Shown here: piece by piece, positions 17,549 to 27,600 of the stretch
Numbering within the stretch: the first letter of the stretch is position 1
Layout: every line of letters starts with the position of its first letter
Source: Chryseobacterium polytrichastri
GTDB taxonomy: Bacteria > Bacteroidota > Bacteroidia > Flavobacteriales > Weeksellaceae
DNA: 64,000 nucleotides
Direction: 5' to 3'
Assembly (NCBI RefSeq): GCF_900142445.1
Contig: NZ_FRAV01000001.1
Coordinates: 1-64,000, forward strand
Program-made: the position numbers and the translations under genes
Notes under the pieces: generated by a model
The model's database searches: none
What the model saw: only the letters and a program-made list of their open reading frames with translations
Told to the model about the DNA's origin: nothing

Positions 17549-19609
17549 ATGAAAAAAAATATATTTATATTATTTGGGTTGATATTTTCAAGCGCTGCCT
17601 TTTCGCAAGTGGGTATAAACACTGCTGATCCAAAAGCAACTTTTGATATTATTGCGAAAGATTCAAGAGGTACATCTACAACGCCTGAAGGATTATTAAT
17701 TCCGAGAGTAGATCGAGAAAGAGCAGAGTCTATGTTTGGAGTAGCTATATCTACTTTGATTTATGTAAATGATGTGAAAACAGGTTTACAAAAAGGATCA
17801 GCATTAAATATAGATAGTATAGGTTATTATTATTTTGACGGGTTGTATTGGGTAAAACTAAATACAGATTCTGCAATCAATCCATTAGTGAATATATATA
17901 ATTCTGATGGTATTCTTACTACTAATCGTATAGTAGATCAGGAAGATAAAACATTAACTTTTACAGGAACTAGGGTGAATTCGTTTTCAGTAGCTGGAGA
18001 TACATTTTCAGTAGATGCGGCTAATAAAAGCATAGGAATTGGTACCATAAATCCACTTGCAAAAGTAGATGTGGTAGGTGATCGTTTCGGTATTAAAAGA
18101 TCTGCAGGCTCTGGAAGTTGGGATAATCTTTGGTTTGATGTAGGTTCTTATGGTCCTTCAATAAATGCCTCAGGTGCAGAGAATGGTATAGATTTTAAGG
18201 TGGGAGCTAATGCTTCTGGGACTTATGGTGATGGGAATCAAGTGCTGACAACAGTAGCTACAATGCGTCCAGAAGGAAATATGGGAATTGGGACAACTAC
18301 TCCTAATGTAAATGCTATATTAGAATTGAATGCCACTAATAGAGGTTTTCTTCCTCCTAGATTGACAACAGTTCAAAGGAATGCGATTCCGGCCGCAAGT
18401 AAACCAGCAGGATTAATGGTTTATAATACAAACACCAATTGTATGGAGTTTTGGAATTCATCATCATGGGTATCTACTTGTGCTGTTACGGCTCCCGTTG
18501 CCGGAGCTATTACTGCTGTTACCTGTGCAAGCGCAACCAATAATGGAACTTTATCAAAAGGAGTCGCAGTATCAGGAGTGACTTCAGTGATTCCTTATAC
18601 TGGAGGAAATGGAGGTTCACATGGCGGACAAACAATTACATCTACAGGAGTTACAGGGCTTACGGCAACATTAGCTGCAGGAAGTTTTGCTAATGGAAAC
18701 GGAACCCTTACTTATACTATCACAGGGACTCCATCTGGTGATGGCAATGCAAATTTTGCCATTAATATTGGTGGGCGTACTTGTACTTTAACGAGAGCTG
18801 TAATTGTTCCTGTAGGTACAATTGCTAGTTTAAATTGTGCAGGAGCAACTAATAATGGTACTTTAACTAGTAGAGTTGCTGCATCCGGAATAACATCTGT
18901 AATTTCGTATACAGGAGGAAATGCCGGTACATATACAGCACAAACAGTTACATCTACAGGAGTTACAGGGCTTACAGCTACCTTAGCTGCAGGAACATTA
19001 GCAAACGGTAATGGTACATTTACTTATACGATTACAGGAACACCTACATCAGCAGGTACTGCTAGTTTTGCGATCAATGTTGGAGGAAGATCATGTGTTT
19101 TAACAAGAACAGTAGCAGGTGCTGCAACGCCACCAAGTGGTTCTACCGCTTGTACAGCAAATTCATTTAAAATTCCGTTTGCGGCTACAAATGGATCAAC
19201 GGTTTCAGGTACAATCAATGGAGTTCCTGTTAATGCTACGGTTAGTTATACAAATATTATCAGTAACTCTACATCACCTTGTGGACAACTCCTTGGTGGA
19301 GGCTATCAGATGGCAGCAAATGCACCAAGTAATAGTCGTCTCAAAATTAAATTTGATAAAAAAATAAGTAATCTTAAGATAAATACTATTACAGCAGGAG
19401 GAAGTAGTGGGCATATAATATATTTTAGAAATGGCGGAACAGCAATAAACCCAACATCCACTTCTTTAAGTAGCTCTCCTTGTAGCTCTACACTATACAA
19501 TTTAGTAGATAATTATGGGGGATTATGGTTTGATGAAGTTGAGATTGTTTTTAGTAATTCAAATACACCAGGAATTATTTTTAGCTTTTGTGTTGGAGAT
19601 GTTCAATAA
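17549..19609 (+). CDS. Modular repeat surface protein 1 (tail-fibre-like)
   Basis: This 686-aa protein begins with a signal peptide (MKKNIFILFGLIFSSAAFSQ) and the start motif VGINTADPKATFDI. Fibre-like modules follow (NSFSVAGDTFSVDAANKSIG, GSWDNLWFDVG, GNMGIGTTTPN) that are homologous to those in the 1853-aa protein at 24663. Two tandem units of about 100 residues occupy about 316-420 and 420-522 (AATNNGTL..., TSTGVTGLTATLAAG, NGTLTYTITGTP, CTLTR). The C-terminal 155 residues are unique. There is no T9SS sorting tail. Location on the cell surface is inferred from the signal and repeats. It is divergently arranged with its TPR-HTH regulator. Confidence 0.8.
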   Translation: MKKNIFILFGLIFSSAAFSQVGINTADPKATFDIIAKDSRGTSTTPEGLLIPRVDRERAESMFGVAISTLIYVNDVKTGLQKGSALNIDSIGYYYFDGLYWVKLNTDSAINPLVNIYNSDGILTTNRIVDQEDKTLTFTGTRVNSFSVAGDTFSVDAANKSIGIGTINPLAKVDVVGDRFGIKRSAGSGSWDNLWFDVGSYGPSINASGAENGIDFKVGANASGTYGDGNQVLTTVATMRPEGNMGIGTTTPNVNAILELNATNRGFLPPRLTTVQRNAIPAASKPAGLMVYNTNTNCMEFWNSSSWVSTCAVTAPVAGAITAVTCASATNNGTLSKGVAVSGVTSVIPYTGGNGGSHGGQTITSTGVTGLTATLAAGSFANGNGTLTYTITGTPSGDGNANFAINIGGRTCTLTRAVIVPVGTIASLNCAGATNNGTLTSRVAASGITSVISYTGGNAGTYTAQTVTSTGVTGLTATLAAGTLANGNGTFTYTITGTPTSAGTASFAINVGGRSCVLTRTVAGAATPPSGSTACTANSFKIPFAATNGSTVSGTINGVPVNATVSYTNIISNSTSPCGQLLGGGYQMAANAPSNSRLKIKFDKKISNLKINTITAGGSSGHIIYFRNGGTAINPTSTSLSSSPCSSTLYNLVDNYGGLWFDEVEIVFSNSNTPGIIFSFCVGDVQ

Positions 19610-19638
19610 AATATTCATTTCGTGTTTGTGTTTTGAGA

Positions 19639-19670
19639 TTTCAGGGACTATTCATCCCAAGTCCCTGAAA
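19639..19670. terminator. Stem-loop in 3' region of surface protein 1
   Basis: TTTCAGGGACT (19639-19649) pairs perfectly with AGTCCCTGAAA (19660-19670). No U run follows (CTCTCTACAA), so it may be a 3'-end stabiliser or a weak terminator. Confidence 0.6.
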
Positions 19671-19782
19671 CTCTCTACAACATTTTAAAAATAAAAACTA
19701 GAGTTTTTTCATCTAAAGGTTATCCGTTTTTTATGAAAATACCTCTGATATTTTTAACAAAGAAAATTTTCCATAATTGAGG

Positions 19783-19826
19783 AGCGGGGAGGAATACCTA
19801 TTTTATATCCCCGCTTAATTTTTTGA
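19783..19826 (+). terminator. Intrinsic terminator
   Basis: AGCGGGGA (19783-19790) pairs with TCCCCGCT (19808-19815), followed by TAATTTTTT. It is the first full terminator after the surface-protein gene, about 175 bp past the stop. Confidence 0.7.
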
Positions 19827-19866
19827 GAGTTAAAATTTGATTTAATACATAATGTAAGTGTTTTTC

Positions 19867-19900
19867 AGCCAAAGATCTATTTTTAGACTTTGGCTTTTTT
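19867..19900 (+). terminator. Second tandem intrinsic terminator
   Basis: AGCCAAAG (19867-19874) pairs with CTTTGGCT (19888-19895), followed by TTTTT. It lies only 41 bp after the previous terminator, with no gene between them. Confidence 0.75.
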
Positions 19901-19998
19901 GTATTCATACAATGATGTTATAAGATATGAAACCTGAATCTTAATTTTAGGAAACTCCTTTTTCTATATTGATAGATGAGCGCGTTTTATTTAAAATA

Positions 19999-20220
19999 AA
20001 ACTTGTTTAAACTTTTAATTTAACCACAAAAGAGATAAAATATTAGCATATTATTTATTTAAGTTCATAATGAACTGCAAACAAGAACACATAAGTTTAA
20101 AAAAATCTTTGATTTTTATTCTTTTGTAAGCTTTGTTTTCAAATAGTTCAACTTTAAATGATTCAATAATAGCTTTTGTACCTTTTGTGGTTAAATTTTT
20201 TAATTAGTTTAAACAGGTTT
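19999..20220. repeat. MITE-like inverted-repeat element
   Basis: The left end AAACTTGTTTAAACT and the right end AGTTTAAACAGGTTT are inverted copies with one mismatch. Pairing continues inward through TTTAACCACAAAAG (left) and CTTTTGTGGTTAAA (right), giving roughly 35-bp imperfect terminal repeats around about 150 bp of AT-rich DNA with no frame. ATA flanks both sides but could be chance. With the two terminators it accounts for most of the 740-bp gap before the SDR gene. Confidence 0.65.
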
Positions 20221-20349
20221 ATACTTAATGATTCATAAATGTGAAACGAAAAGGGGATTTCCATTTTGGCTACATCTTTATCCAATTTGGCAACTTCATC
20301 CTTTTCCCGAATACAGACCTTTGTCATGTAAAATTTAAACAAACAAAAA

Positions 20350-21147
20350 ATGAAAACAATTTTTATAACAGGTGCTTCTACAGGATTAGGAAAAGCAACC
20401 GCAAAATTATTTCAAAGCAATGGGTGGAACGTTATCGCAACGATGAGAACACCGGAATCAGAAACGGAACTTTCTCAGCTTGACAATGTAACAGTTCTTC
20501 CGTTAGATGTTACCAACTCAGAGCAGATTCAATCCACCGTAAAAAAAGCATTAGAGATCAGTGATATTGATTTGGTTTTTAACAATGCAGGATATGGTTT
20601 AATTGGTCCATTGGAAGCATTGAATGATGACCAAATCGTAAAACAAATCAATACCAATTTATTAGGGGTTATCCGCGTAACACAGGCATTTATTCCTTAT
20701 TTCAGAGAGAAGAGAAAAGGAATGTTTATTACAACAACTTCTATTGGTGGATTGATAGCATTTCCTTTAGCCTCAACGTATCACGCTACAAAATGGGCGT
20801 TGGAAGGTTGGAGTGAAAGTCTTGCATTTGAATTGAATAAATTCGGGATCAATGTAAAAACAGTTTCTCCAGGCGGAATTAAAACAGATTTCGTAAGCCG
20901 TTCTTTAGATACAGCCACCAGACCGGAATATCAGGAAATGATTGACGGACTGTTTTCAAGCATGGATGGTATGATGGACGCAGCTTCTGAGCCTTTACAA
21001 ATCGCAGAAGTGGTTTATGAAGCAGCGACTGATGGGAAAAGCAAATTAAGATATGTTGCAGGAGAAGATGCCAATGCACTATACGCACAGCGTTTGGAAT
21101 TGGGAGATGAAGCTTTCAGAGAGCAATTAGGTCAACAATTTATTTAG
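20350..21147 (+). CDS. Short-chain dehydrogenase/reductase (classical SDR)
   Basis: This 265-aa NAD(P)-dependent oxidoreductase has the cofactor motif TGASTGLGKA at the N-terminus, NNAGYG, the catalytic Ser in TTTSIGG and the YxxxK pair in YHATKWALEGWSESL. Family length is normal. The substrate is unknown. An AraC regulator lies 257 bp downstream on the same strand, separated by a repeat and a weak terminator; SDR genes of this type often sit beside AraC regulators, so a regulatory link is plausible. Confidence 0.92.
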   Translation: MKTIFITGASTGLGKATAKLFQSNGWNVIATMRTPESETELSQLDNVTVLPLDVTNSEQIQSTVKKALEISDIDLVFNNAGYGLIGPLEALNDDQIVKQINTNLLGVIRVTQAFIPYFREKRKGMFITTTSIGGLIAFPLASTYHATKWALEGWSESLAFELNKFGINVKTVSPGGIKTDFVSRSLDTATRPEYQEMIDGLFSSMDGMMDAASEPLQIAEVVYEAATDGKSKLRYVAGEDANALYAQRLELGDEAFREQLGQQFI

Positions 21148-21186
21148 AAAATCTTAAAGTTATTCTAGTAGTAATTTGAAAGTAGT

Positions 21187-21303
21187 TTTAAACCATTAAG
21201 AAAAATTAAGTAGTAAGAAAAATCCACGGATTTCCTTAATCACAATTTCTTAAAGTGAAGCTCAATCTTAATATTCTAAAAACCTTAAGCATTTCTTAAT
21301 GGT
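21187..21303. repeat. Dispersed repeat, copy C (diverged)
   Basis: This copy shares TTTTAAACCATTAAGA, ATCCACGGATTTCCTTAA and TTAATATTCTAAAAACCTTAA with copies A and B in the same order, but with internal deletions. It is noncoding and lies downstream of the SDR gene. Confidence 0.65.
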
Positions 21304-21343
21304 AGAAATAGTTGAAAACTTTTAATAAATTCAAGTAAAAAAT

Positions 21344-21376
21344 AGCACAGGTATACAAGTATTTGTGCTGTTTTTT
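21344..21376 (+). terminator. Weak hairpin terminator
   Basis: AGCACA (21344-21349) pairs with TGTGCT (21364-21369), followed by GTTTTTT. The stem is short. It would separate the SDR gene from the AraC gene. Confidence 0.5.
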
Positions 21377-21404
21377 AATCTAAATAATTCTTACATTTAT
21401 CATT

Positions 21405-22319
21405 ATGGAAAAGAAAGAAAATGCCCCGCTGAAAATTGCATCCATTTCGGAATTGCATCGTTTATTGCAGCTTCCGAAACCTTTGCATCCATTAATAAGT
21501 TTGGTTGATAATACTGAAATGAGTGTCAATAAAGAATTACTCAATCGAAATTTTGTACTGAACTTTTATAAAATATCCTATAAGTTTTCTGAAAACGGGA
21601 AAATGGGGTACGGACAGGGATATTATGATTTCAATGAAGGAGGAATGATGTTCACGGCGCCCAATCAGGTTTTATCTACCGAAGAAGAGGCTGAATATCA
21701 TGGATATACTTTATTGGTACATCCAGATTTTATAAGGAGTTATCCATTAGCAAAAAATATCAAAAATTTTGGTTTCTTTTCCTATGATACCAATGAAGCC
21801 CTGCATTTATCAGATAAAGAGAAAACGGTGATTGTAGGATTATTACACAATATTTTGGGTGAGCTCAATACCGCGATTGATGAGATCAGCCAGGATGTGA
21901 TCGTATCTTATATTGAGGTTTTGCTGAATTACAGCAACCGTTTTTACAAGAGACAATTCATTACCCGAAAAAGTTTTAATAATGATCTGCTTTCGAAAAT
22001 GGAAAATGTATTGGATGGCTATTTTAACAGACAGGAAACCTTAACAAAAGGACTTCCCACCGTGGAATTTTTAGCATCCGAACTCAACCTTTCACCACAT
22101 TATTTAAGTGATATGCTCCGTAATTTAACCGGACAAAATGCTCAGCAACATATTCATGAAAAACTCATTGAAAAAGCGAAAGAGTATCTTACCACAACCA
22201 ATTTTTCTGTGGCGGAAGTTGCTTATCAATTAGGTTTTGAACATTCACAATCTTTCAATAAATTATTTAAAAAGAAAATGAATACAACGCCGCTGAGCTA
22301 TAAACAGTCTTTTAATTAA
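21405..22319 (+). CDS. AraC-family transcriptional regulator
   Basis: This 304-aa protein has an N-terminal sensing half (MGYGQGYYDFNEGGMMFTAPNQVL, cupin-like) and a C-terminal AraC DNA-binding half (TVEFLASELNLSPHYLSDMLRNLTGQNAQQHI, then VAEVAYQLGFEHSQSFNKLFKKKMNTTPLSY). A fragment resembling its last 30 residues is found at 24182-24283, so a second related gene once lay nearby. Its target is probably the SDR gene upstream, by context only. Confidence 0.9.
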   Translation: MEKKENAPLKIASISELHRLLQLPKPLHPLISLVDNTEMSVNKELLNRNFVLNFYKISYKFSENGKMGYGQGYYDFNEGGMMFTAPNQVLSTEEEAEYHGYTLLVHPDFIRSYPLAKNIKNFGFFSYDTNEALHLSDKEKTVIVGLLHNILGELNTAIDEISQDVIVSYIEVLLNYSNRFYKRQFITRKSFNNDLLSKMENVLDGYFNRQETLTKGLPTVEFLASELNLSPHYLSDMLRNLTGQNAQQHIHEKLIEKAKEYLTTTNFSVAEVAYQLGFEHSQSFNKLFKKKMNTTPLSYKQSFN

Positions 22320-22327
22320 AATCAGGT

Positions 22328-23233
22328 TTATTCGCCATAAGGAAGATGTAATTTGCTGTTAACGAATTGATACATCTTTTCTCTGTCTTTCGGCATCGAA
22401 AGCATTATTTTTAGAAGGGTAGTAGTTTCACTTTTGGGATTTTCTTTCATGAAACGTTGAAATTCCTGAAGATTTTCAGGAGTAAATCCGCCCTCATCAT
22501 TTTGGGTTGGAGTATTGTCGTAGCCTAAAAGATAAGCATATTGATAGCTTTGAAGTTCTTCGTTGATAGTCTTATTCAGTTTGGAAGTAGGGAAGTCCTG
22601 CAAAAATTTCTCACGCACTTCAACACGTTTTGCTACATCACGCCACGGAATTGAAATGGCAGCATCCGACTGAAAAAGCACTTTATCTTCTTCCTTCATG
22701 ATTTCCAGATATTTTTGATAATCTGCTGTTAGTTTTCCATTAAAAATATTGAAATAAAAATCTGGCAACATGCGAAGTTCTGTGTAGGCTTCACCAACAT
22801 CCCAAAACTCAACTCCTGTTTGTGTATAGGAATCAACCGTCTTTTTATATTTTTCCGGAACCTTTAATGTAGACTTATCGGTTTCTGGATGATAAACGTA
22901 AAATTCAAAAAACTGATCGAGTAAATGGGTTTCTTTTAATGTTAATAATGCGAGTGCAGAATCGTTTTCCTTTTTATAATTTTCATACATCAAATTGTTC
23001 TTTTCCGATGATGAATTTTCCAACATACTTATGATTTCATTCTTTCGATGTTGAAGATGGGTTAAAATTTCATTTTCTGACCGCAATGAATCCAAATAAA
23101 CCGGAGGTAAGGAATAGGTAGTTTGTGTATTGATGATTTTAGTTTCTTCAGAAGGTTTTTCGGTCTTTTTTTCTTCTTTTTTACACGAATATACTAAAGA
23201 AAGTATCGCTAAACTTAGTGTCAATTTTTTCAT
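22328..23233 (-). CDS. Uncharacterised lipoprotein
   Basis: This 301-aa protein has a lipoprotein signal peptide (MKKLTLSLAILSLVYSC, Cys17 in the lipobox) and then a charged KKEEKKTEKPSEE spacer. The mature part is mostly helical and hydrophilic, with no family I recognise (ENEILTHLQHRKNEII, TGVEFWDVGEAYTELRMLPDF). It is convergent with the AraC gene, with 8 bp between stops. It is probably anchored in the inner or outer membrane facing the periplasm. Confidence 0.75.
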   Translation of the reverse strand: MKKLTLSLAILSLVYSCKKEEKKTEKPSEETKIINTQTTYSLPPVYLDSLRSENEILTHLQHRKNEIISMLENSSSEKNNLMYENYKKENDSALALLTLKETHLLDQFFEFYVYHPETDKSTLKVPEKYKKTVDSYTQTGVEFWDVGEAYTELRMLPDFYFNIFNGKLTADYQKYLEIMKEEDKVLFQSDAAISIPWRDVAKRVEVREKFLQDFPTSKLNKTINEELQSYQYAYLLGYDNTPTQNDEGGFTPENLQEFQRFMKENPKSETTTLLKIMLSMPKDREKMYQFVNSKLHLPYGE

Positions 23234-23346
23234 AATGAGGTGTCTGATATATCAAAAATAATTTTTCCCTTAACTGGAGTTTAATAATGAACTTAAAATA
23301 ATTGGTGTGTTAATCTTTTGTGGTAAATATTAAACATGTTGAATCC

Positions 23347-23775
23347 TTAGCAATCATTCATTTCGTAATTTACCTGATCGTATTTTTCGTCATAAGATTG
23401 GAATGTTTTGGCATTCGTAGGAACTTCTTTCACGTTCACATTCAATTTTTTGTTTCCATCCGGAGAGATCCAGAATCCTTGAAGAACGCCACCTGTTTTC
23501 TTTACGCTGATAATTCCCGTAATTCCGCCCTCTACCATAACCAAACGGTTTTCTTCATCGTCTGAAATTTCAAGATAGAGCCATTTGCTTATGTTGTCAT
23601 ATTTATACATTCCGGTATAGCTGGTAGTTGGGCAACCGGAAATTTCTTCTATTAAATATAAGGTAATGGGATATTTATCAATTGTTCCTTTGTAAAGATG
23701 TTTTTTAACTTCCTGTGCGTTCATTTTTCCAAAAGAAAATAGGATACAAAGGAAAGCTGTAATTTTGAATTTCAT
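23347..23775 (-). CDS. Small secreted protein, function unknown
   Basis: This 142-aa protein has a signal peptide ending FGKMNAQ and a beta-rich body (YKGTIDKYPITLYLI, SYTGMYKYDNISKWLYLEI, GITGIISVKKTGGVLQGFWISPDGNKKLNVNV) resembling a small beta-barrel or jelly-roll that recurs in flavobacterial secreted proteins. It has two cysteines (SGCP and the C-terminal residue). It lies 113 bp upstream of the lipoprotein gene on the same strand, so co-transcription is possible. Confidence 0.7.
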   Translation of the reverse strand: MKFKITAFLCILFSFGKMNAQEVKKHLYKGTIDKYPITLYLIEEISGCPTTSYTGMYKYDNISKWLYLEISDDEENRLVMVEGGITGIISVKKTGGVLQGFWISPDGNKKLNVNVKEVPTNAKTFQSYDEKYDQVNYEMNDC

Positions 23776-23890
23776 AGTGTTTACTTGAGTTATTAGATTA
23801 TAATTTTCGGCAAATATAGAGGTTTAAAAATTACCTCATCGAGTGTCAAAGCTTGATGTAAAAATTAAAGTTTATTTGGAGAAATAGTAG

Positions 23891-24117
23891 AAATAAAAGA
23901 ATCCGCTCTTTAGAAGCGGATCCAGTAGATAAATAGATCTCATTTTTTTAATTAGACAACAATAAAAAAGCACAGCCGACAATGCTGTGCTTAAATTTTT
24001 ATTTCAAATTTAATTGCAATTCCAAAGTTGAAAAACGCAAAGAAAGTGTTCATTTCAGTTGTATTACGTAGTAAATGTAGGAATTATTTTAATACGGTGT
24101 GTAAATTTAATATTAAC
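23891..24117. repeat. 227-bp duplicated structured element, copy 1
   Basis: This copy is collinear with 32515-32741, with six base differences and no indel. It contains two hairpins: ATCCGCT/AGCGGAT (23901-23907 with 23915-23921) and AAGCACAGC/GCTGTGCTT followed by AAATTTTT, which is terminator-like. Two of the six differences, C23904T and G23918A, are paired in the first stem and preserve it. Weaker similarity continues to about 24157 (TTTATTGTGGGTAAC). The whole 23776-24662 gap holds this element, an AraC remnant and two terminators, with no intact gene. Confidence 0.85.
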
Positions 24118-24181
24118 CCTTGTCATTTATCTAAGTTTATTGTGGGTAACTTTTGATATTACTTTTCGATAAGATATTTCA

Positions 24182-24283
24182 AACAAAATCATTCAATTAG
24201 GATTTGAACATTCGCAGTTCTTCAGTAAATTATTAAATAAAGAAAACGGCTACAATACCTTTCATCTATTGGCAGTTTTTTAA
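24182..24283 (+). pseudogene. AraC-family C-terminal remnant
   Basis: Reading forward from 24182, the frame gives a short peptide containing IIQLGFEHSQFFSKLLNKEN, then a TAA at 24281. This matches the second helix-turn-helix of AraC proteins and in particular the AYQLGFEHSQSFNKLFKK end of the regulator at 21405-22319. Nothing upstream continues the family. It is the tail of a deleted AraC gene and still has its own terminator 30 bp downstream. Confidence 0.8.
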
Positions 24284-24312
24284 TTAAAAGTATTAATAGG
24301 TCTTCGGTATAA

Positions 24313-24355
24313 AAAAACGGTCTCCTTTGTTATAAAAACATGAGAGACCGTTTTT
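24313..24355 (+). terminator. Strong terminator behind AraC remnant
   Basis: AAAAACGGTCTC (24313-24324) pairs perfectly with GAGACCGTTTTT (24344-24355). It is probably the original terminator of the deleted AraC gene; it could work on either strand. Confidence 0.8.
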
Positions 24356-24580
24356 CAAAAAAATAAGCATGAAAATCTATGTAAAATAAAAATTGAATTG
24401 TAATTGCATTTTATATTTAATCTTCATCTTTCTCTATATAATTTTTGATGTTTCTGTATTTATAGAGCATTTTTATGTTTTTAAGAAAAATCAAAAATTT
24501 CTTCATCATTTTGTAAGCTTTTAGAATCGTTTTATACTACTTTGAGGGATATTTATTTGTGTTGATCTAAAAATATTAGA

Positions 24581-24617
24581 TTTAAAACAAGAGCCATCAT
24601 CTTGCAACGATGACTCT
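24581..24617 (-). terminator. Terminator of the 1853-aa surface protein
   Basis: On the minus strand AGAGTCATC pairs with GATGGCTCT (one G-U wobble; plus positions 24609-24617 with 24590-24598), followed by TGTTTTAAA. It lies about 45 bp after the stop of the large surface protein. Confidence 0.65.
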
Positions 24618-24662
24618 AAAAAACACACTATGGAAATTGAAATTTAATTCTTATGTTTTATT

Positions 24663-27600
24663 TTATAAAGATTTTGTGTAAAGTTCTGCTTTCATATATC
24701 CTTTCCCCCAATTATAATTCTGACCAGAAGTACTCCAACTATTAAAATAAAACAGAACATTAGTACTTGAAGGATTTACTGTTTCTATATAACCGTTTAA
24801 ACTATATGTAACAGTCATTGGAGAATAGGAAGTATTAGTAATGGTGTCTCCTAACGAGTTACCAATTGATACCATCCTGGAATGAGTTCCTCCTATTACA
24901 GGAACTGAATATTTTCTTGACCCAGGTACAAATTCTGACCCGTTTTTCAAGAATCTGACACCTACATATCCTCTATAGTTTTCTGCAGCAGTACCAGTAG
25001 TTGTTCCTGCCGGAATACTATAAGAAGTTGTGATTTTTGCTTCTGATCTAGCGGGGATAGTTACTGTTATACTCATTTTTAAATCAATGTTATTAACTTT
25101 TCCTATAGAAGTCACGTTATGCGTTACTGTAGTTGGTGAAGTAATATCATAAAAATCATTAAACTCCCATCTACTTTGATCACGTACAAGTTGCCAAGAA
25201 GCAACCCCATTAGCATCAGAAGTTAAAACTTTACCTGCACCTTGCGTGCCATCTGCAATTTTTACGGCTCCTCGTACATCTAATTTGTGAGTAGGTGCGG
25301 TAGTTCCTAAACCAATTCTGTCATTCGCAGCATCTACAGAAAAAGTTGCTCCGTCTACAGAAAATGAATTGGTTGTATTTCCTGTAAAAGCTAAGGTTTT
25401 ATCGGCTTGAGCGACAATACGATTAGACGAAATAGTTCCGTTAGCATTATAAAGACTGGTATCTGTAGAAGCAGGAAGATCTTTCCACGTAGCAACACCA
25501 TTTGCATCAGAAGTAAGGACTCTGTTATTAGCCTGTCCGCCATTTTCAATTCTTAATGAACCATTGATATGCAATTTTGCCGAAGGGGCTGAAGTTCCAA
25601 CCCCGATGTTTCCATTTTCATCTATTCTCATTCTTTCATCACCTGATGTTTTCAGGGTAAGATCGGTAAGATTGGTGGTTCCGTTTCCTTTATATTTTGC
25701 AGAAATTCCTGTTCCTGCTCCCCAAGCGAAATTATTTCCTGCTCTTGGCGTAAAGTTGATGCTTCCAATATCCTCATTATTCACAAGATTTGTTGGTGCA
25801 GCTAAAGTTCCGTTTGCAGAACCAATATGAATGATCGGTGTTTTAGATCTTCCGAAACCTCTTAAGAATACTTCCTTTTCAGTACTGTTTACTTTATCAT
25901 CTGCAACGATATCTAGTTTAGAGAAAGGAGCAGTAGTTCCCAAACCAATTCTGTCGTTCGCGGCATCTACTGAGAATGTATTTCCGTCTACTGAGAAAGC
26001 ATTGGTAGAGCTTCCTGTGAAAGCTAATCTATTTGCTCCCTGAGCTACTGTTCTGTTTCCGGCAATTGTTCCGTCAGCTTTATAGATACTGGTATCTGTA
26101 GTAGCGGGAAGATCTTTCCAAGTAGCTACACCATTGGCATCAGAAGTAAGAACTCTATTATTGGCCTGAGAACCATTTGCAATTTTTACAGAACCTGCTA
26201 CATGTAACTTATGGCTTGGCTCTTCAGTACCGATTCCTATGTTTCCGGTTTCAGTCACAATCATTCTTAGATCATTTGCACTAGCTGTACTGAATCTTAT
26301 ATCTGCCCCGGCTCCGGTGCCAACTTTTGAGGTAATATGAGCCCCTGAACCATGAAGATAATAGCTACCTAATCTTGGAATAAATGAAATCCCACCAATT
26401 AAATCTCCTTTTACCGAATTTTCTGGCTTACTTGCAGTACCATTAGCAGATGTAATTATAATATCTGAATTTTTTGTAGCCCCATGCCCTGATAGCCTGA
26501 TTTCATTTTTTACAGCCCCAGTTTCTCCGCTTGCTAACATTTCTAATTTGGCTATAGGCGCTGTAGTTCCCAAACCAATTCTGTTATTCGCAGCATCTAC
26601 TGAGAATGTTGTTCCATCTACCGAAAAAGCGTTTGCAGCTGTACCAGTAAATTCTAATCTGTTAGCTCCCTGAGCTACTGTTCTGTGTCCGGCAATGGTA
26701 CCATTGGTATTATAAATACTTGTATTGGTAGTAGCTGGAAGATCTTTCCAAGTAGCTACACCATTGGCATCAGAAGTAAGCACTCTATTATTAGCCTGTT
26801 CTCCATTTTCAATTCTTAATGAACCATTGATGTGTAATTTTGCCGAAGGAGCTGAAGTTCCAACCCCGATGTTTCCATTTTCGTCTATTCTCATTCTTTC
26901 ATCACCCGATGTTTTCAGGGTAAGATCGGTAAGATTGGTAGTTCCGTTGCCTTTATATTTTGCTGAAACTCCAGATCCTGCTCCCCACGCAAAATTATTT
27001 CCTGCTCTTGGTGTAAAGTTGATGCCTCCAATATCTTCATTATTTACAAGATTTGTTGGAGCAGCCAAAGTACCGTTTGCAGAACTTATATGAATAATAG
27101 GAGTTTTAGATCTACCGAAACCTCTTAAGAACATCTCTTTTTCAGTACTGTTTACTTTATTATCTGCAACAATATCAAGTTTGGCAAAAGGAGTAGTGGT
27201 TCCAATACCAATTCTGTCATTGGCAGCATCTACAGAAAATGTATCCCCATCAACAGAAAAGCCATTGGTTACTGTTGATGTAAATGTTAATTTTTTATTT
27301 CCTTGTGTTACCGTACGATCAGCATTAATAGTACCATTCGCATTATATAGATTGGTGTCTGTAGCAGCAGGAAGGTCTTTCCATGTAGCTACACCATTGG
27401 CATCAGAAGTTAAGACTTTGTTATTGGCCTGTGAACCATCTGCAATTCTTACAGAACCGTTAATATGCAATTTTGAACTAGGTACTGATGTTCCTATTCC
27501 AATTCTCCCATCTGAAGTAATTCGTATTCTTTCTTCAACTAAAGATCCTCTTCCAGGATAGCTTCCGATCATAAAATCTTCTTCTGATCCTGAGGTTATA

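Noticed and set aside
19119..19367. 82-codon plus-strand frame inside the 686-aa gene
   Set aside because: It is out of frame within a clear coding region, with low-complexity composition.
20241..20483. 80-codon frame overlapping the start of the SDR gene
   Set aside because: It overlaps the well-supported SDR start in another frame and has no family features.
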